64,000 nucleotides of DNA from Tumebacillus permanentifrigoris. GTDB taxonomy: Bacteria; Bacillota; Bacilli; Tumebacillales; Tumebacillaceae. Made by a program: the position numbers and the translations under genes. Positions 55,919 through 64,000 of the stretch are shown piece by piece. The notes under the pieces were generated by a model, which saw only the letters and a list, made by a program, of their open reading frames with translations, made no database searches and was not told where the DNA came from. Position 1 is the stretch's first letter. Each line of letters opens with the position of its first letter. The stretch lies in NCBI RefSeq assembly GCF_003148565.1, contig NZ_QGGL01000002.1, positions 62,001 through 126,000 of the forward strand, in the 5' to 3' direction.

Positions 55919-56509
55919 TTACATCTGATCGATTCGCGTGATGACGGAGTCGATCAAACCGTATTCTTTGGATTCCGCGGCCGACATGAAGTTGTCGCGG
56001 TCGGTGTCTTTTTCAATGCGTTCCAGCGGTTGGCCAGTGCGCTCCGCCATGATGTGGTTGAGCTTCTCGCGGGTTTTGATGATCCAGTCGGCGTGGATCT
56101 TGATGTCGCTCGCTTGCCCGCGTGCACCGCCAAGAGGCTGGTGAATCATGATCTCTGCGTTCGGCAGCGCATAGCGCTTGCCTTTGGCCCCGGCGTTCAG
56201 GAGAAATGCACCCATGCTCGCTGCGAGACCGAGGCAGATCGTGGAGACATCCGGCTTGATGTATTGCATCGTGTCGTAGATCGCCATCCCAGCGGTAACA
56301 GAACCGCCCGGTGAGTTGATGTACAAATGGATGTCTTTGTCCGGGTCTTCGGCTGCGAGGAACAGCAACTGTGCCACCGCAACGTTCGCCACCATGTCGT
56401 CGATCGGAGTTCCGATGAAGATAATCCGATCCTTCAGCAGGCGGGAGTAGATGTCGTAGGCACGCTCCCCACGGCTCGTCTGTTCCACTACCATCGGTAC
56501 CAAGTTCAT
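55919..56509 (-). CDS. clpP: ATP-dependent Clp protease proteolytic subunit
   Basis: A 196-aa serine protease. The triad is seen in [11 protein letters not shown] (Ser), [12 protein letters not shown] (His) and [12 protein letters not shown] (Asp). The tetradecamer degrades proteins unfolded by ClpX or ClpC. In B. subtilis clpP lies elsewhere; here it sits between tig and clpX, the order common in proteobacteria and clostridia. AAGGAGG precedes the ATG. No CtsR box is visible upstream, unlike B. subtilis clpP. Confidence 0.97.
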   Translation of the reverse strand: MNLVPMVVEQTSRGERAYDIYSRLLKDRIIFIGTPIDDMVANVAVAQLLFLAAEDPDKDIHLYINSPGGSVTAGMAIYDTMQYIKPDVSTICLGLAASMGAFLLNAGAKGKRYALPNAEIMIHQPLGGARGQASDIKIHADWIIKTREKLNHIMAERTGQPLERIEKDTDRDNFMSAAESKEYGLIDSVITRIDQM

Positions 56510-56562
56510 GTGTCAGATCCTCCTTCACTTTCCGGATTTGGAAGTACGGGTTATGTATGTTT

Positions 56563-56600
56563 GGAAAAACAAGGCACTTTGGGAAAAGTGCCTTGTTTCT
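56563..56600 (-). terminator. intrinsic terminator after tig
   Basis: AAGGCACTTT pairs with AAAGTGCCTT around 4 nt; on the minus strand GTTTTT follows. It lies between tig and clpP, so clpP needs its own promoter in 56510-56562 or relies on readthrough. Confidence 0.85.
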
Positions 56601-56631
56601 ATCCAACAGATATAGAATTACTACTATGAAT

Positions 56632-57930
56632 TTACTTCGCAGAAGAAACGAGCAGTTCGACCGTTTTGCGGGTCTGGATGTCGTTCTTGAGGTTGGAGAG
56701 TTGCGGGTCGCGAGATTCAAGGATCGACTTCACGCGCTCCACGTCCATTTTTGCAGATTCAGCGATTTTCGCCAGTTCTGCATTAACTTCGTCATCGGAT
56801 GCTTGAATTCCTTCTGCAGCGGTGATCGCTTCCAGAACGAGGCCCGTGCGCACGCGGGATTCAGCTTGGCCGCGGAATTCCTCTTGGAGGGATTCAACGG
56901 AAGCACCGGTGAATTGAACGTATGCATCAAACGGGATGCCTTGCATCTGCAGGCGTTGTTTGAAGTCGTTCATCAGCACTTCGATTTCGTTCTCGATCAT
57001 CGCTTGCGGGATCTCGATGGTAGCGTTCTCAACAGCCTTGGAGATCACAGCTTCTTCGACGTAGTTTTTCGCGTCTTGTTCGGATTTCTCTTGAAGTTTA
57101 TTCTCGATGTCAGCTTTCAATTCATCGAGGGAGTTGAACTCCGAGATGTCCTTCGCGAATTCATCGTCGAGCGCCGGGAGTTGCTTGCGCTTGATTTCAT
57201 GCAGGGTGATCTGGAAGACAGCCGGTTGGCCAGCCAGAGCTTTTACATGGTAAGCTTCCGGGAAGGTGACGGTGATCTCCTTCTCTTCGCCTTTTTTGAC
57301 GCCGATGAGTTGCTCCTCGAAGCCCGGGATGAAGAGGCCGGAACCGATTTCGAGTTGGTAGTTCTCCGCTTCGCCGCCTTCAAACGCTTCGCCGTTGACG
57401 AAACCTTTGAAGTCCATGAAGACGATGTCGCCGTTATCAACGGTCACGTCGTCGCCTGCTACCACGATTTCTGCGTGGGATTTTTGCAGGTTCGCCAGAT
57501 CTTCGTTGACTTGGTCAGCCGAGACGGTGAAGTCTTTTTTCTCGACTTCAAGGCCTTTGTAGTCGCCGAGGACGACTTCCGGCTTGACGGTGACGGTTGC
57601 TTTGATGACAGCCGTTTCGCCTTTGCCGAATTGAACAACATCGATCTCCGGACGATCTACCGGGATGATGTTCGCTTCACGTACCGCTTGGCCATAGGCA
57701 ATCGGTAACAGGATGTCCAGCGCGTCTTGATATAATACCTCGACGCCGTAGCGGGTTTCAAAGATCGCACGCGGCACTTTGCCTTTGCGGAAGCCCGGCA
57801 TGGAAACGGTTTTCACGACTTTCTTGAACGCTTGATCAAGCGCTTCGGTTACTTGCTCTGCACCGACTTCAAACTCAAGAACGCCGACGTTTTTTTCTGT
57901 TTTTTCCCATTTCTTAACTGCAACTGCCAT
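56632..57930 (-). CDS. tig: trigger factor (ribosome-bound chaperone, PPIase)
   Basis: A 432-aa chaperone. The N-terminal ribosome-binding domain has the signature near GFRKGKVPRAIFETRYG. The FKBP-type domain (about 150-245) begins near DDVTVDNGDIVFMDFKGFV, with GFEEQLIGVKKGEEKEI, and a helical C-terminal domain follows. It binds nascent chains at the exit tunnel. AGGAGG precedes the ATG. Normal length. Confidence 0.97.
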   Translation of the reverse strand: MAVAVKKWEKTEKNVGVLEFEVGAEQVTEALDQAFKKVVKTVSMPGFRKGKVPRAIFETRYGVEVLYQDALDILLPIAYGQAVREANIIPVDRPEIDVVQFGKGETAVIKATVTVKPEVVLGDYKGLEVEKKDFTVSADQVNEDLANLQKSHAEIVVAGDDVTVDNGDIVFMDFKGFVNGEAFEGGEAENYQLEIGSGLFIPGFEEQLIGVKKGEEKEITVTFPEAYHVKALAGQPAVFQITLHEIKRKQLPALDDEFAKDISEFNSLDELKADIENKLQEKSEQDAKNYVEEAVISKAVENATIEIPQAMIENEIEVLMNDFKQRLQMQGIPFDAYVQFTGASVESLQEEFRGQAESRVRTGLVLEAITAAEGIQASDDEVNAELAKIAESAKMDVERVKSILESRDPQLSNLKNDIQTRKTVELLVSSAK

Positions 57931-58065
57931 CTGACTTTTTCCTCCTTAAAAATACCGTGCGAAAGCTCGTCCGTATGTAGGTCGTGGCTCCACGAAGTTG
58001 TATTTTTGATTGGATAGACCATCACATTATAACACAACCTGATCAACTTTCAAATCAAATACATA

Positions 58066-58093
58066 GAGAAAATCCCCGCCACGAGGGCGAGGA
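58066..58093 (-). terminator. intrinsic terminator of the tRNA cluster
   Basis: On the minus strand CCTCGCC pairs with GGCGGGG around CTCGT, followed by ATTTTCT. It lies just after tRNA-Gln. Confidence 0.8.
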
Positions 58094-58101
58094 CTTGAAG
58101 A

Positions 58102-58176
58102 TGGCTGGGGAGGAAGGGATCGAACCTTCGCATGACAGAGTCAAAGTCTGTTGCCTTACCGCTTGGCGACTCCCCA
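58102..58176 (-). tRNA. tRNA-Gln (anticodon TTG)
   Basis: 75 nt with encoded CCA. The anticodon stem ACAGA/TCTGT carries the loop CTTTGAC. The acceptor starts with U paired to A72, usual for tRNA-Gln. Last of a four-tRNA transcript in the order Gly-Arg-His-Gln. Confidence 0.96.
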
Positions 58177-58179
58177 ACA

Positions 58180-58256
58180 TGGGGCGATCGAGGGGAATCG
58201 AACCCCCGAATGCCAGAGCCACAATCTGGTGCGTTCACCACTTCGCCACGACCGCC
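58180..58256 (-). tRNA. tRNA-His (anticodon GTG)
   Basis: 77 nt with encoded CCA. The anticodon stem CCAGA/TCTGG carries TTGTGGC. The extra 5' G (G-1) pairs with C73, the mark of tRNA-His. Confidence 0.96.
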
Positions 58257-58282
58257 ATGTATAAAGTTGAAAGGGGTAAAGA

Positions 58283-58359
<77 letters not shown>

Positions 58360-58367
58360 AAAAGCAA

Positions 58368-58441
58368 TGGAGCGGGTGATGGGAATCGAACCCACGCGAC
58401 CAGCTTGGAAGGCTGGAGTTCTACCATTGAACTACACCCGC
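58368..58441 (-). tRNA. tRNA-Gly (anticodon TCC)
   Basis: 74 nt with encoded CCA. The anticodon stem CCAGC/GCTGG carries CTTCCAA, and the acceptor GCGGGTG pairs with CACCCGC. First of the four tRNAs in transcription order. Confidence 0.96.
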
Positions 58442-58503
58442 AAGAGAAGAAGCCGCTATGGAGCGGCAACGAAACTTAGTATACAGCAAACTGCTTGACG
58501 ATG

Positions 58504-59109
58504 TCAACTGAGATCCCAAGTTTTTTTCAGATCGAACGCAGGGATGCGGTCGCCGTCGAGCGTGTAATAGACGAACTCAGCTTCCACCCGACCTTCAGCG
58601 GTGCGCGTGAGGTCGAGCACACAATAGGTGCAGACCGTGTATCCACGCGGATAGGACAGGCTGCCAGGATTGAGCAACACGCGATCGTCCTCGACGGAGA
58701 GCGTCGGCGTGTGGGTATGCCCGAACACAACGAGTTGTGCGTTGCGTTCGGCCGCCCGGTAGTAGAGCGGGAGTGCGGTGGTTTTGACGTTGAGGGTGTG
58801 ACCGTGGACGAGCAGAGCTTTTAGACCCAGCAGGTCGAGCTCTTGCTCTGTCGCGGCACTTGCAGGGTCGTCACAATTTCCGCACACCGCCACGGCGCGC
58901 GGGTAGTGGTCCAACACATCCCCAGCATGATCCCCCGCATGCATCATCACATCATACCTTCCCACCTGCCGCACCACCTGCTGTACGCGGTCGGTGCGGC
59001 CGTGGGTGTCGCTGATCACCAGCACACGCAAGGCGCGATCGCCTTGCGCGACCTGTTCGGATTCGCCAGGAGCTGAGCTTGCGTTGGCAAACAGATTCGC
59101 GGAGGTCAT
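58504..59109 (-). CDS. ysnB: YfcE/YsnB-type metallophosphoesterase
   Basis: A 201-aa phosphodiesterase-like protein of the MJ0936/YfcE group. Metal ligands are in VLVISDTHG (Asp, His), MMHAGDHAG (Asp), AVCGNCDD (Asn), LLVHGH and VVFGHTHTP (His). A ~25-residue N-terminal extension before the first strand is unusual and may mean that the true start is further in. The chosen ATG overlaps the rdgB stop by four bases. Substrate unknown. Confidence 0.92.
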   Translation of the reverse strand: MTSANLFANASSAPGESEQVAQGDRALRVLVISDTHGRTDRVQQVVRQVGRYDVMMHAGDHAGDVLDHYPRAVAVCGNCDDPASAATEQELDLLGLKALLVHGHTLNVKTTALPLYYRAAERNAQLVVFGHTHTPTLSVEDDRVLLNPGSLSYPRGYTVCTYCVLDLTRTAEGRVEAEFVYYTLDGDRIPAFDLKKTWDLS

Positions 59110-59726
59110 GCTTGCGCTTCCACCTCAGACTTGAGCATGTCGACCATCGTGCGCAGGGCTTTGGCGCGGTGTGAGATGGCGTTTTTCTCCGCGAGGGAGA
59201 TCTCCGCCATCGATTGTCCGTGCGTTGGCAGGTAGAAAAGCGGGTCGTAGCCAAAGCCTTCCGAACCGCGCGGTTCGGTCAGGATTCGACCTTCGACAGT
59301 GCCAAACGATACCAGCGTCTCCTGACCCGGTCTCGCCAGCGCGATCGCGGAGAGAAACCGCGCCCCGCGCTCCGGCTCAGCCAATCCGCTCAGTTCCTCG
59401 AGCAGTTTGGCGTTGTTGCTCGCATCGGTGGCATCCTCACCGGAAAAACGCGCCGAGTACACGCCCGGTCGACCGTCCAACGCATCCACTTCCAGCCCGG
59501 AATCATCAGCAAGCGTTGGGCAATGATAGAGCGCCGCCATCTCTTCGGCTTTTTTGATCGCGTTGGCGGCAAATGTCGTACCATCCTCAACGACTTCCGG
59601 CGCATCAGCAGGAACCGGTTCGACCTGCCAACCTAGCTCCGCAAAAAAAGAAGCGATCTCCCGCACCTTGCCCTGGTTGCGGGTCGCCAATAACAGCTTC
59701 GTGACGATCCGTTCCGACATGTTCAA
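59106..59726 (-). CDS. rdgB: XTP/dITP pyrophosphatase (RdgB/HAM1)
   Basis: A ~205-aa house-cleaning enzyme that hydrolyses XTP and dITP to monophosphates. Seen: LLLATRNQGKVREIASF, FAANAIKKAEEMA, TLADDSGLEVDALDGRPG, YSARFSG and the late GFGYDPLFYLP block. The start is either the TTG at 59726 (AAGGAAGG 7 nt upstream) or the ATG at 59720. It lies between rph and ysnB, as in B. subtilis. Confidence 0.95.
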   Translation of the reverse strand: MNMSERIVTKLLLATRNQGKVREIASFFAELGWQVEPVPADAPEVVEDGTTFAANAIKKAEEMAALYHCPTLADDSGLEVDALDGRPGVYSARFSGEDATDASNNAKLLEELSGLAEPERGARFLSAIALARPGQETLVSFGTVEGRILTEPRGSEGFGYDPLFYLPTHGQSMAEISLAEKNAISHRAKALRTMVDMLKSEVEAQA

Positions 59727-59739
59727 ACAACTACCTTCC

Positions 59740-60504
59740 TTATGTATGTTGCACAGTCTTGGCGTTGGCTGCGATCAGGTTGACGATGTCCTCGCCCAGC
59801 ACCGCTTTTTGCTTCTCGATCAACGAGTTCACGCCCTGCTGACCCAGTCCGATCATCGCTTGCAATTCGTCCATCGAGAACGACGATTCCTCGCCCGTCC
59901 CTTGCAGTTCGACGAACTTGCCGCCTCCGGTCATCACGATGTTCATGTCGACCGCCGCCGCGGAATCTTCCGGGTAGTTCAAGTCGAGCACCGGTTGCCC
60001 GTTGACGATCCCCACGGAAGTCGCCGCCAGGAAGTCGGTGATCGGCAGGCTGCTCAGCGAGCCTTTTTTCATATGTTTATGCAGAGCGTCCGCCAGCGCG
60101 ACAAAGGCGCCGGTGATCGATGCGGTGCGCGTACCGCCGTCCGCTTGAATGACATCGCAATCCAGCCAGAGGGTTTTCTCGCCGAGCGCCTTCAGGTCGA
60201 CGACCGCTCGCAGCGCACGCCCGATCAGGCGCTGAATTTCCATCGTGCGCCCGCCCACTTTGCCACGGGTCGATTCACGCTGGTTGCGGGTACCGGTCGA
60301 ACGCGGCAACATGCCGTACTCAGCTGTGATCCAGCCGGTCCCTGAGTTGCGCAGGAAGGGCGGTACTTTGTCCTCCACCGTCACCGTACAGATCACCTTG
60401 GTATCGCCGACCGTGATCAGCACGGAACCTTCCGCATGCTTGATGTAGTCGCGCTCGATCGTGATCACGCGCGTCTCGTTAGGCTTTCTTCCATCTCCTC
60501 GCAT
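59740..60504 (-). CDS. rph: ribonuclease PH
   Basis: A 254-aa phosphorolytic exonuclease that trims tRNA 3' ends. Seen: [17 protein letters not shown] at the start, [21 protein letters not shown], the phosphate-binding [20 protein letters not shown], and [27 protein letters not shown] precedes the ATG. Normal length; first of the rph-rdgB-ysnB run. Confidence 0.97.
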   Translation of the reverse strand: MRGDGRKPNETRVITIERDYIKHAEGSVLITVGDTKVICTVTVEDKVPPFLRNSGTGWITAEYGMLPRSTGTRNQRESTRGKVGGRTMEIQRLIGRALRAVVDLKALGEKTLWLDCDVIQADGGTRTASITGAFVALADALHKHMKKGSLSSLPITDFLAATSVGIVNGQPVLDLNYPEDSAAAVDMNIVMTGGGKFVELQGTGEESSFSMDELQAMIGLGQQGVNSLIEKQKAVLGEDIVNLIAANAKTVQHT

Positions 60505-60590
60505 TACGTTGCCTCCTCATCGTCCCTTTGGAATACTCTTGTAGCATAACCTTTTCTTGCGGTTTCCACTACCCCAAACTTCCTCGACAG

Positions 60591-60629
60591 AAAAAAACCA
60601 ACGAAGCCTCGCGACTCCGTTGTTTTTTC
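60591..60629 (-). terminator. intrinsic terminator after gerM
   Basis: AACG.AG..CT.CGTT-type imperfect stem around GCGA with A and T runs outside. It separates gerM from rph. Confidence 0.75.
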
Positions 60630-60647
60630 TCACATCTGCACTATCGA

Positions 60648-61700
60648 TTAGAGCTTTTGCTCGTTGATCACTTTCGGTGTCGTGACCGGTTTGGTCAGGT
60701 CGAGCCCGTGCTTGGCCACATTGATATCCGGTTTGGCTGCCGCTGCTTGCGCTTTCGGCGCTTTGCCGTTGACTGTGAATTGAACCTGTTGCACGCCGGT
60801 GTTCGCCGCGACGGAGAGCACGATCGAGTTGACCATGTTCTTCTCCGCTGTCGTGCCGCTAGAGACTTGGAAGTCGTCGCCAAAATCGAGCATCGCGACT
60901 TTGTCCTTTTGCTCCGACTTTTGCAGTTTCATCGTCGGTTGAACGACCGCTTCCAGACCGGCGGCGTTCGGGCCTTTGGCAAGTTCAGCCAACGTCAGGT
61001 CGACCATCTTGCTCGCGTCCGCTTTCGGGACGATGCGGGTGACCGGAACGAGATAGGCGTAATCGCCTTGTGGGTTCGCGCCTGTGAAATACAGCGTCAA
61101 CTTGGTCGCGTTGGTCGGGTTGCTGACGTCCTTGGACACCTGCAGGTTGATGCCGTTCTCACGCGAGATCGCGTCGGCGATCGGGGTGCCGTTTTTCAAC
61201 GTCGCTTGGGTGCGGCCTTCGACAGCAAATTGAACTTTGGAGATGCCCTCGATGCCGGTCAGCGTCCAGACGACCGAATCGACGATCGCTTGCTCCTCCG
61301 CTGCCGACTTGTAGTTCAGCACATCCTTGGAGAAATCGACGCGGGCCACGTGGTTGTTGATCGCCACGCCCTTGATCTGCGTGCCCTTGGGCAGGACGTT
61401 GTGCAAGCCGGTTCCGGAGAGCGCCGCGTCACCGCTACTGCCTTGCACCATGTGCTCAAGCGTAGCTTTGGCGATCGAGTTGGTTTTCTCCATCTTGATG
61501 TTCAGCGGGACGACGAACCCATTTTGGTTGCTGACATAAACCGTAGTCGGCATGACGTTCGTCGCTTGTTCTCCTTTGGTAGCGCCTTGCGATGAATCTG
61601 ACGGGGTCGACGTTTTTTCCGGAGTCAGCGAACAACCGGTGGCCGCCACAATTGACATCGCGAGGACCGCGACCAGCGCATAGTGGGACTTTTTACGCAT
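60648..61700 (-). CDS. gerM: spore germination/sporulation lipoprotein GerM
   Basis: A 350-aa lipoprotein (signal ending IVAATGC, lipidated Cys23) with two tandem GerMN domains. The first (about 50-190) contains TVYVSNQNGFVVPL and VARVDFSKDVL; the second (about 195-330) contains LTLYFTGANPQGDYAYLVPV and VAMLDFGDDF. In B. subtilis GerM sits in the engulfment channel complex and is needed for sporulation and germination. GGAGG precedes the ATG. It lies between racE and rph, the B. subtilis order. Confidence 0.94.
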   Translation of the reverse strand: MRKKSHYALVAVLAMSIVAATGCSLTPEKTSTPSDSSQGATKGEQATNVMPTTVYVSNQNGFVVPLNIKMEKTNSIAKATLEHMVQGSSGDAALSGTGLHNVLPKGTQIKGVAINNHVARVDFSKDVLNYKSAAEEQAIVDSVVWTLTGIEGISKVQFAVEGRTQATLKNGTPIADAISRENGINLQVSKDVSNPTNATKLTLYFTGANPQGDYAYLVPVTRIVPKADASKMVDLTLAELAKGPNAAGLEAVVQPTMKLQKSEQKDKVAMLDFGDDFQVSSGTTAEKNMVNSIVLSVAANTGVQQVQFTVNGKAPKAQAAAAKPDINVAKHGLDLTKPVTTPKVINEQKL

Positions 61701-61741
61701 CGCGTTTTTCCTCCTCCAAACTGGAATCTCGTTTCTTGTTA

Positions 61742-61771
61742 CATGTATACGAGATCATGGACGAGATATGC
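61742..61771 (-). promoter_or_regulatory. possible sigma-E promoter of gerM
   Basis: On the minus strand GCATATC is followed 15-16 nt later by TATACATG. This is partly like the sigma-E pattern (ATATT, then CATACAHT) and gerM is a sigma-E gene in B. subtilis. The match is imperfect. Confidence 0.35.
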
Positions 61772-61827
61772 TTGTGATTTGTCCACAGGAGACAAGTTTT
61801 TGCAAACTTGCAAAACGCGACGCTTCC

Positions 61828-62631
61828 TCACCCGCCCAACGCGACCGAAGCGACCTCGATGTCCCGGTGTAGCCAGCGCCCCCCGATCTGGCGAAAATAC
61901 TCGGTGTCACCAGTCGTGTAAAACTTGTACTGCGGCTGCGGATTCTGGTCATGGAGCTGCTGACTGACCGAGAGGACCGTGCTCGCTTCGCGCGCCGTCT
62001 CCTCGGCGGAATTGATCAGGGCTACCCCCTCCCCCATCACCTCTGCGATCACCGGAGCGAGCAACGGGTAGTGCGTACAGCCGAGGATCAACGTGTCGAT
62101 GCGCTCCGTCTGGATCGGTTGCAGATACGCTGTGACCGTGCGCCGCGCCTCCTCCGTATCGGTCAAGTCCTCCTCCACCAACCTGACAAATGGTTTGCAC
62201 GCTCGGTTGGTGACGGTGAGTCGCGGGTTGATCCGGTGCAACTCGCGGCGGTAGGCATCGGAATTGATCGTGTTCTCCGTGCCGATCACACCGATCCGCC
62301 CGCTCTTGGTCGCGGAGATCGCCGCTCGACTGCCCGGCACGATCACGCCGATCACCGGCACGGAATAACGCTGACGTGCTTCCTCCAATCCAGCAGCCGT
62401 CGCGGTGTTGCAGGCGATGATGATCATCTTGACTTCCTGGGCTACGAGGAAATCGATGATCTCAAACAAAAACTTGCGCACTTCCTCTGGCGGACGGCTC
62501 CCATACGGGCAACGTGCATTGTCGCCGACATAGAGGATATTCTCCTGTGGGAGTTGGCGGATCACTTCACCGACGACGGTCAAACCGCCAAATCCGGAGT
62601 CGAGGATGCCGATCGGTTTTGTAGAACACAC
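61828..62631 (-). CDS. racE: glutamate racemase
   Basis: A 267-aa cofactor-independent racemase that makes D-glutamate for peptidoglycan. The two catalytic Cys are in IIIACNTATAAGL and LILGCTHYPLLAPVI; PIGILDSGFGGLTVV opens the protein and DNARCPYG is typical. The start is a GTG, 9 nt after AGGGAAG; no ATG is available nearby. It lies between the MarR gene and gerM, as in B. subtilis. Confidence 0.96.
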   Translation of the reverse strand: MCSTKPIGILDSGFGGLTVVGEVIRQLPQENILYVGDNARCPYGSRPPEEVRKFLFEIIDFLVAQEVKMIIIACNTATAAGLEEARQRYSVPVIGVIVPGSRAAISATKSGRIGVIGTENTINSDAYRRELHRINPRLTVTNRACKPFVRLVEEDLTDTEEARRTVTAYLQPIQTERIDTLILGCTHYPLLAPVIAEVMGEGVALINSAEETAREASTVLSVSQQLHDQNPQPQYKFYTTGDTEYFRQIGGRWLHRDIEVASVALGG

Positions 62632-62692
62632 AGGTGCAATCTTCCCTTCTCATGCTGTCTGACTGATCTGTTCTAAGTAAGTATATGGTCAA

Positions 62693-62724
62693 AAAGAAAA
62701 AGCGCTCCCTGCGGAGTCGCTCTC
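62693..62724 (-). terminator. probable terminator after the MarR gene
   Basis: On the minus strand AGCG.CTCC pairs with GG.AGCGCT around a short loop, followed by TTTTTC. It suggests that racE is transcribed apart from the MarR gene. Confidence 0.65.
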
Positions 62725-62732
62725 TCATAAAA

Positions 62733-63176
62733 TCAGTCGCTGATATGATTATAGATTTCCGATAGCGCGGTGACAAGCGGCGCTAGGTCTTTGGATTCTA
62801 CGTGGACTAAAGCTTTGGCCAGATGTTCGCGCCGGACGACGAGCACTTGCTGGATCATGTCCCGACCGCGTTCCTTCATATGTAAGCGTACTACGCGGCG
62901 GTCGTTTTTGTCCCGCACACGCTCCACGAGGTCGTTGCGCTCCATCCGATCCACGAGATCGGTCGTGGTGCTGTAGGCGAGATAAAGCTTCGAACTCAAC
63001 TCACCAATCGTCAAATCGCCGAATTCGTTCAAATAGATCAGCGCATCGAACTGCGGAGGCGTGATCGAAAATTCACTGAGGATCTCACGGCCACGGCGGC
63101 GGACTTCCTTTGAAATTTGGCGAAGCAAAGTTTCAATCTCGACAACAAGACCAGTATGAATCGACGACTCTGTCAT
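62733..63176 (-). CDS. MarR-family regulator (YsmB-like)
   Basis: A 147-aa winged-helix regulator. Seen: ITPPQFDALIYLNEFGDLTI, the recognition helix region LSSKLYLAYSTTTDLVDRM, and the wing LVERVRDKNDRRVVRLHM. Its place before racE and gerM matches ysmB of B. subtilis. AGGAGG lies upstream. It has its own sigma-A promoter. Target genes are not known. Confidence 0.92.
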   Translation of the reverse strand: MTESSIHTGLVVEIETLLRQISKEVRRRGREILSEFSITPPQFDALIYLNEFGDLTIGELSSKLYLAYSTTTDLVDRMERNDLVERVRDKNDRRVVRLHMKERGRDMIQQVLVVRREHLAKALVHVESKDLAPLVTALSEIYNHISD

Positions 63177-63205
63177 GATTAACCTCCTGTGGTGTACCTT
63201 TCCTC

Positions 63206-63234
63206 ATTCTATCATCCTACTCATGCTAGGTCAA
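63206..63234 (-). promoter_or_regulatory. sigma-A promoter of the MarR gene
   Basis: On the minus strand TTGACC, exactly 17 bp, TAGAAT, ending about 30 bp before the ATG. Confidence 0.75.
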
Positions 63235-63252
63235 TTGAATTTGAATAACATT

Positions 63253-63291
63253 AAAAAAAGTACCCGGTCAGGGAACCGGGTACTTTTTTTA
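63253..63291 (-). terminator. intrinsic terminator of the ABC permease gene
   Basis: GTACCCGGT pairs with ACCGGGTAC, with seven A and seven T outside. The permease stop codon lies in the T run. Confidence 0.93.
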
Positions 63292-64000
63292 TTCGTAACG
63301 CAGTGCATCGATCGGATTGAGGCGGGCCGCTTTGCGCGCTGGATAGACGCCAAATACCACACCCACCATCATCGAGAAGAAAAACGCGTACAGGATCGGC
63401 GACAGCGAGATCGTCGTGGTCAGCGTGGAGAACTGCGAAACCAACTTGGCGATGCCGATGCCAAGCCCGATGCCGATGATGCCTCCCAACAGCGAGAGCA
63501 TCACCGACTCGATCAAAAACTGACGCATGATCGCGCCACGCGTCGCACCGATCGCCTTGCGAATCCCGATCTCGCGGGTCCGTTCGGTGACGGAGACCAA
63601 CATGATGTTCATGATCCCAATCCCGCCGACGAGCAGCGAGATCCCGGCGATCCCCGCCAACAAGGTCGTCATGATGCCCGTGATGCCTTGCGCCGTGGAG
63701 AGGATCTGCGCTTGCGAGGAGATCTGGAAGTCATTATCATTTTTGGGCAACAAGCGGTGCGCACCACGCAGGGCGGTGGTGACGTCGATCGTCGCCTGAT
63801 CCATCAGGTCTGCCGATTTGGCGGAGACGAACATCGTGCGGATGTTGCCTAAGCCCAGCCGGTTGACAGCTGTGGTGACCGGGATGATCACGCGGTCATC
63901 GTTGTTGGTGTTGCCTGACGAACCTTGCGATTGCAGCACCCCGACGACGGTGAAGGAGATCTGGTTGATCTCGATTTTTTGTTCGAGCGGGTTGGCGGTG
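63289..64000 (-). CDS. MacB/FtsX-family ABC transporter permease, 5' part cut by window edge
   Basis: The open frame runs off the right edge; about 237 C-terminal residues are visible. It has the end of the periplasmic MacB core domain (SFTVVGVLQSQGS, then RTMFVSAKSADLMD) and three C-terminal TM helices of the FtsX domain, with SVTERTREIGIRKAIGATRG between the first and second and GVYPARKAARLNPIDALRYE at the end. These permeases couple cytosolic ATP hydrolysis to work outside the membrane, such as peptide or drug export. The ATPase and accessory genes should lie to the right. Confidence 0.9.
   Translation of the reverse strand, partial: TANPLEQKIEINQISFTVVGVLQSQGSSGNTNNDDRVIIPVTTAVNRLGLGNIRTMFVSAKSADLMDQATIDVTTALRGAHRLLPKNDNDFQISSQAQILSTAQGITGIMTTLLAGIAGISLLVGGIGIMNIMLVSVTERTREIGIRKAIGATRGAIMRQFLIESVMLSLLGGIIGIGLGIGIAKLVSQFSTLTTTISLSPILYAFFFSMMVGVVFGVYPARKAARLNPIDALRYE

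Noticed and set aside
54597-57708. Long plus-strand open frames opposite clpX and tig
   Set aside because: Shadows of well-conserved minus-strand genes; no ribosome binding sites and no family features.

Overview
The window reads as a piece of the chromosome of an endospore-forming Firmicute of the Bacillales. Evidence is the B. subtilis-like order of housekeeping genes (gerM-rph-rdgB-ysnB; tig-clpX-lonB-lonA-ysxC; hemA-hemX-hemC-hemD-hemB-hemL), the sporulation genes (CotS-type kinases, GerM, LonB, a YjcZ-family microprotein), strong AGGAGG ribosome binding sites, and many intrinsic terminators. The moderately high G+C and the gene set would suit Alicyclobacillaceae such as Tumebacillus; that placement is inference and no 16S gene is present to test it.

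Layout. 1-15.2 kb: part of a secondary-metabolite cluster, with an MFS exporter cut by the left edge, a divergent SyrP-type Fe(II)/2-oxoglutarate dioxygenase, and a convergent 12.9-kb NRPS-PKS gene of order A-T-C-A-T-C-A-T-C-A-T-KS. It has a threonine-type A4, two near-duplicate central modules, and a terminal ketosynthase with no AT, ACP or thioesterase. 15.3-18.5 kb: a spore-coat type operon (glycosyltransferase plus two CotS-family kinases) behind a good sigma-K-like promoter. 18.6-23.2 kb: ordinary genes (GNAT, MCP-like protein, DCC protein, RluA pseudouridine synthase, small membrane protein). 23.2-26.7 kb: a 1160-codon KAP-type P-loop NTPase that is strikingly AT-rich against its surroundings and looks acquired. 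27-29.7 kb: a YjcZ-family microprotein (34 aa) and the pxpBCA 5-oxoprolinase operon. 29.7-35.3 kb: a UDG-like protein, a nucleotidyltransferase-like/methyltransferase fusion, an EmrA-EmrB-MarR efflux operon with operator-like palindromes, and a small probable sporulation protein.

35.3-44.4 kb: an NCS2 nucleobase permease with a HAD phosphatase, then the seven-gene heme/siroheme operon hemA-hemX-(precorrin-2 dehydrogenase)-hemC-hemD-hemB-hemL. 44.5-49.4 kb: an SsuABC/TauABC-like ABC importer, a DMT permease and a DUF4097 protein, which sit between hemA and ysxC where B. subtilis has the two adjacent. 49.5-58 kb: protein quality control (ysxC, lonA, lonB, clpX, clpP, tig), with clpP placed between tig and clpX. 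58.1-58.4 kb: four tRNA genes (Gly, Arg, His, Gln). 58.5-63.2 kb: ysnB, rdgB, rph, gerM, racE and a YsmB-like MarR regulator. The right edge cuts a MacB/FtsX-type ABC permease.

The most unusual items are the NRPS-PKS that stops after a canonical KS, its SyrP-like partner, and the AT-rich KAP NTPase island. All domain and substrate statements come from reading motifs by eye; no search was run.
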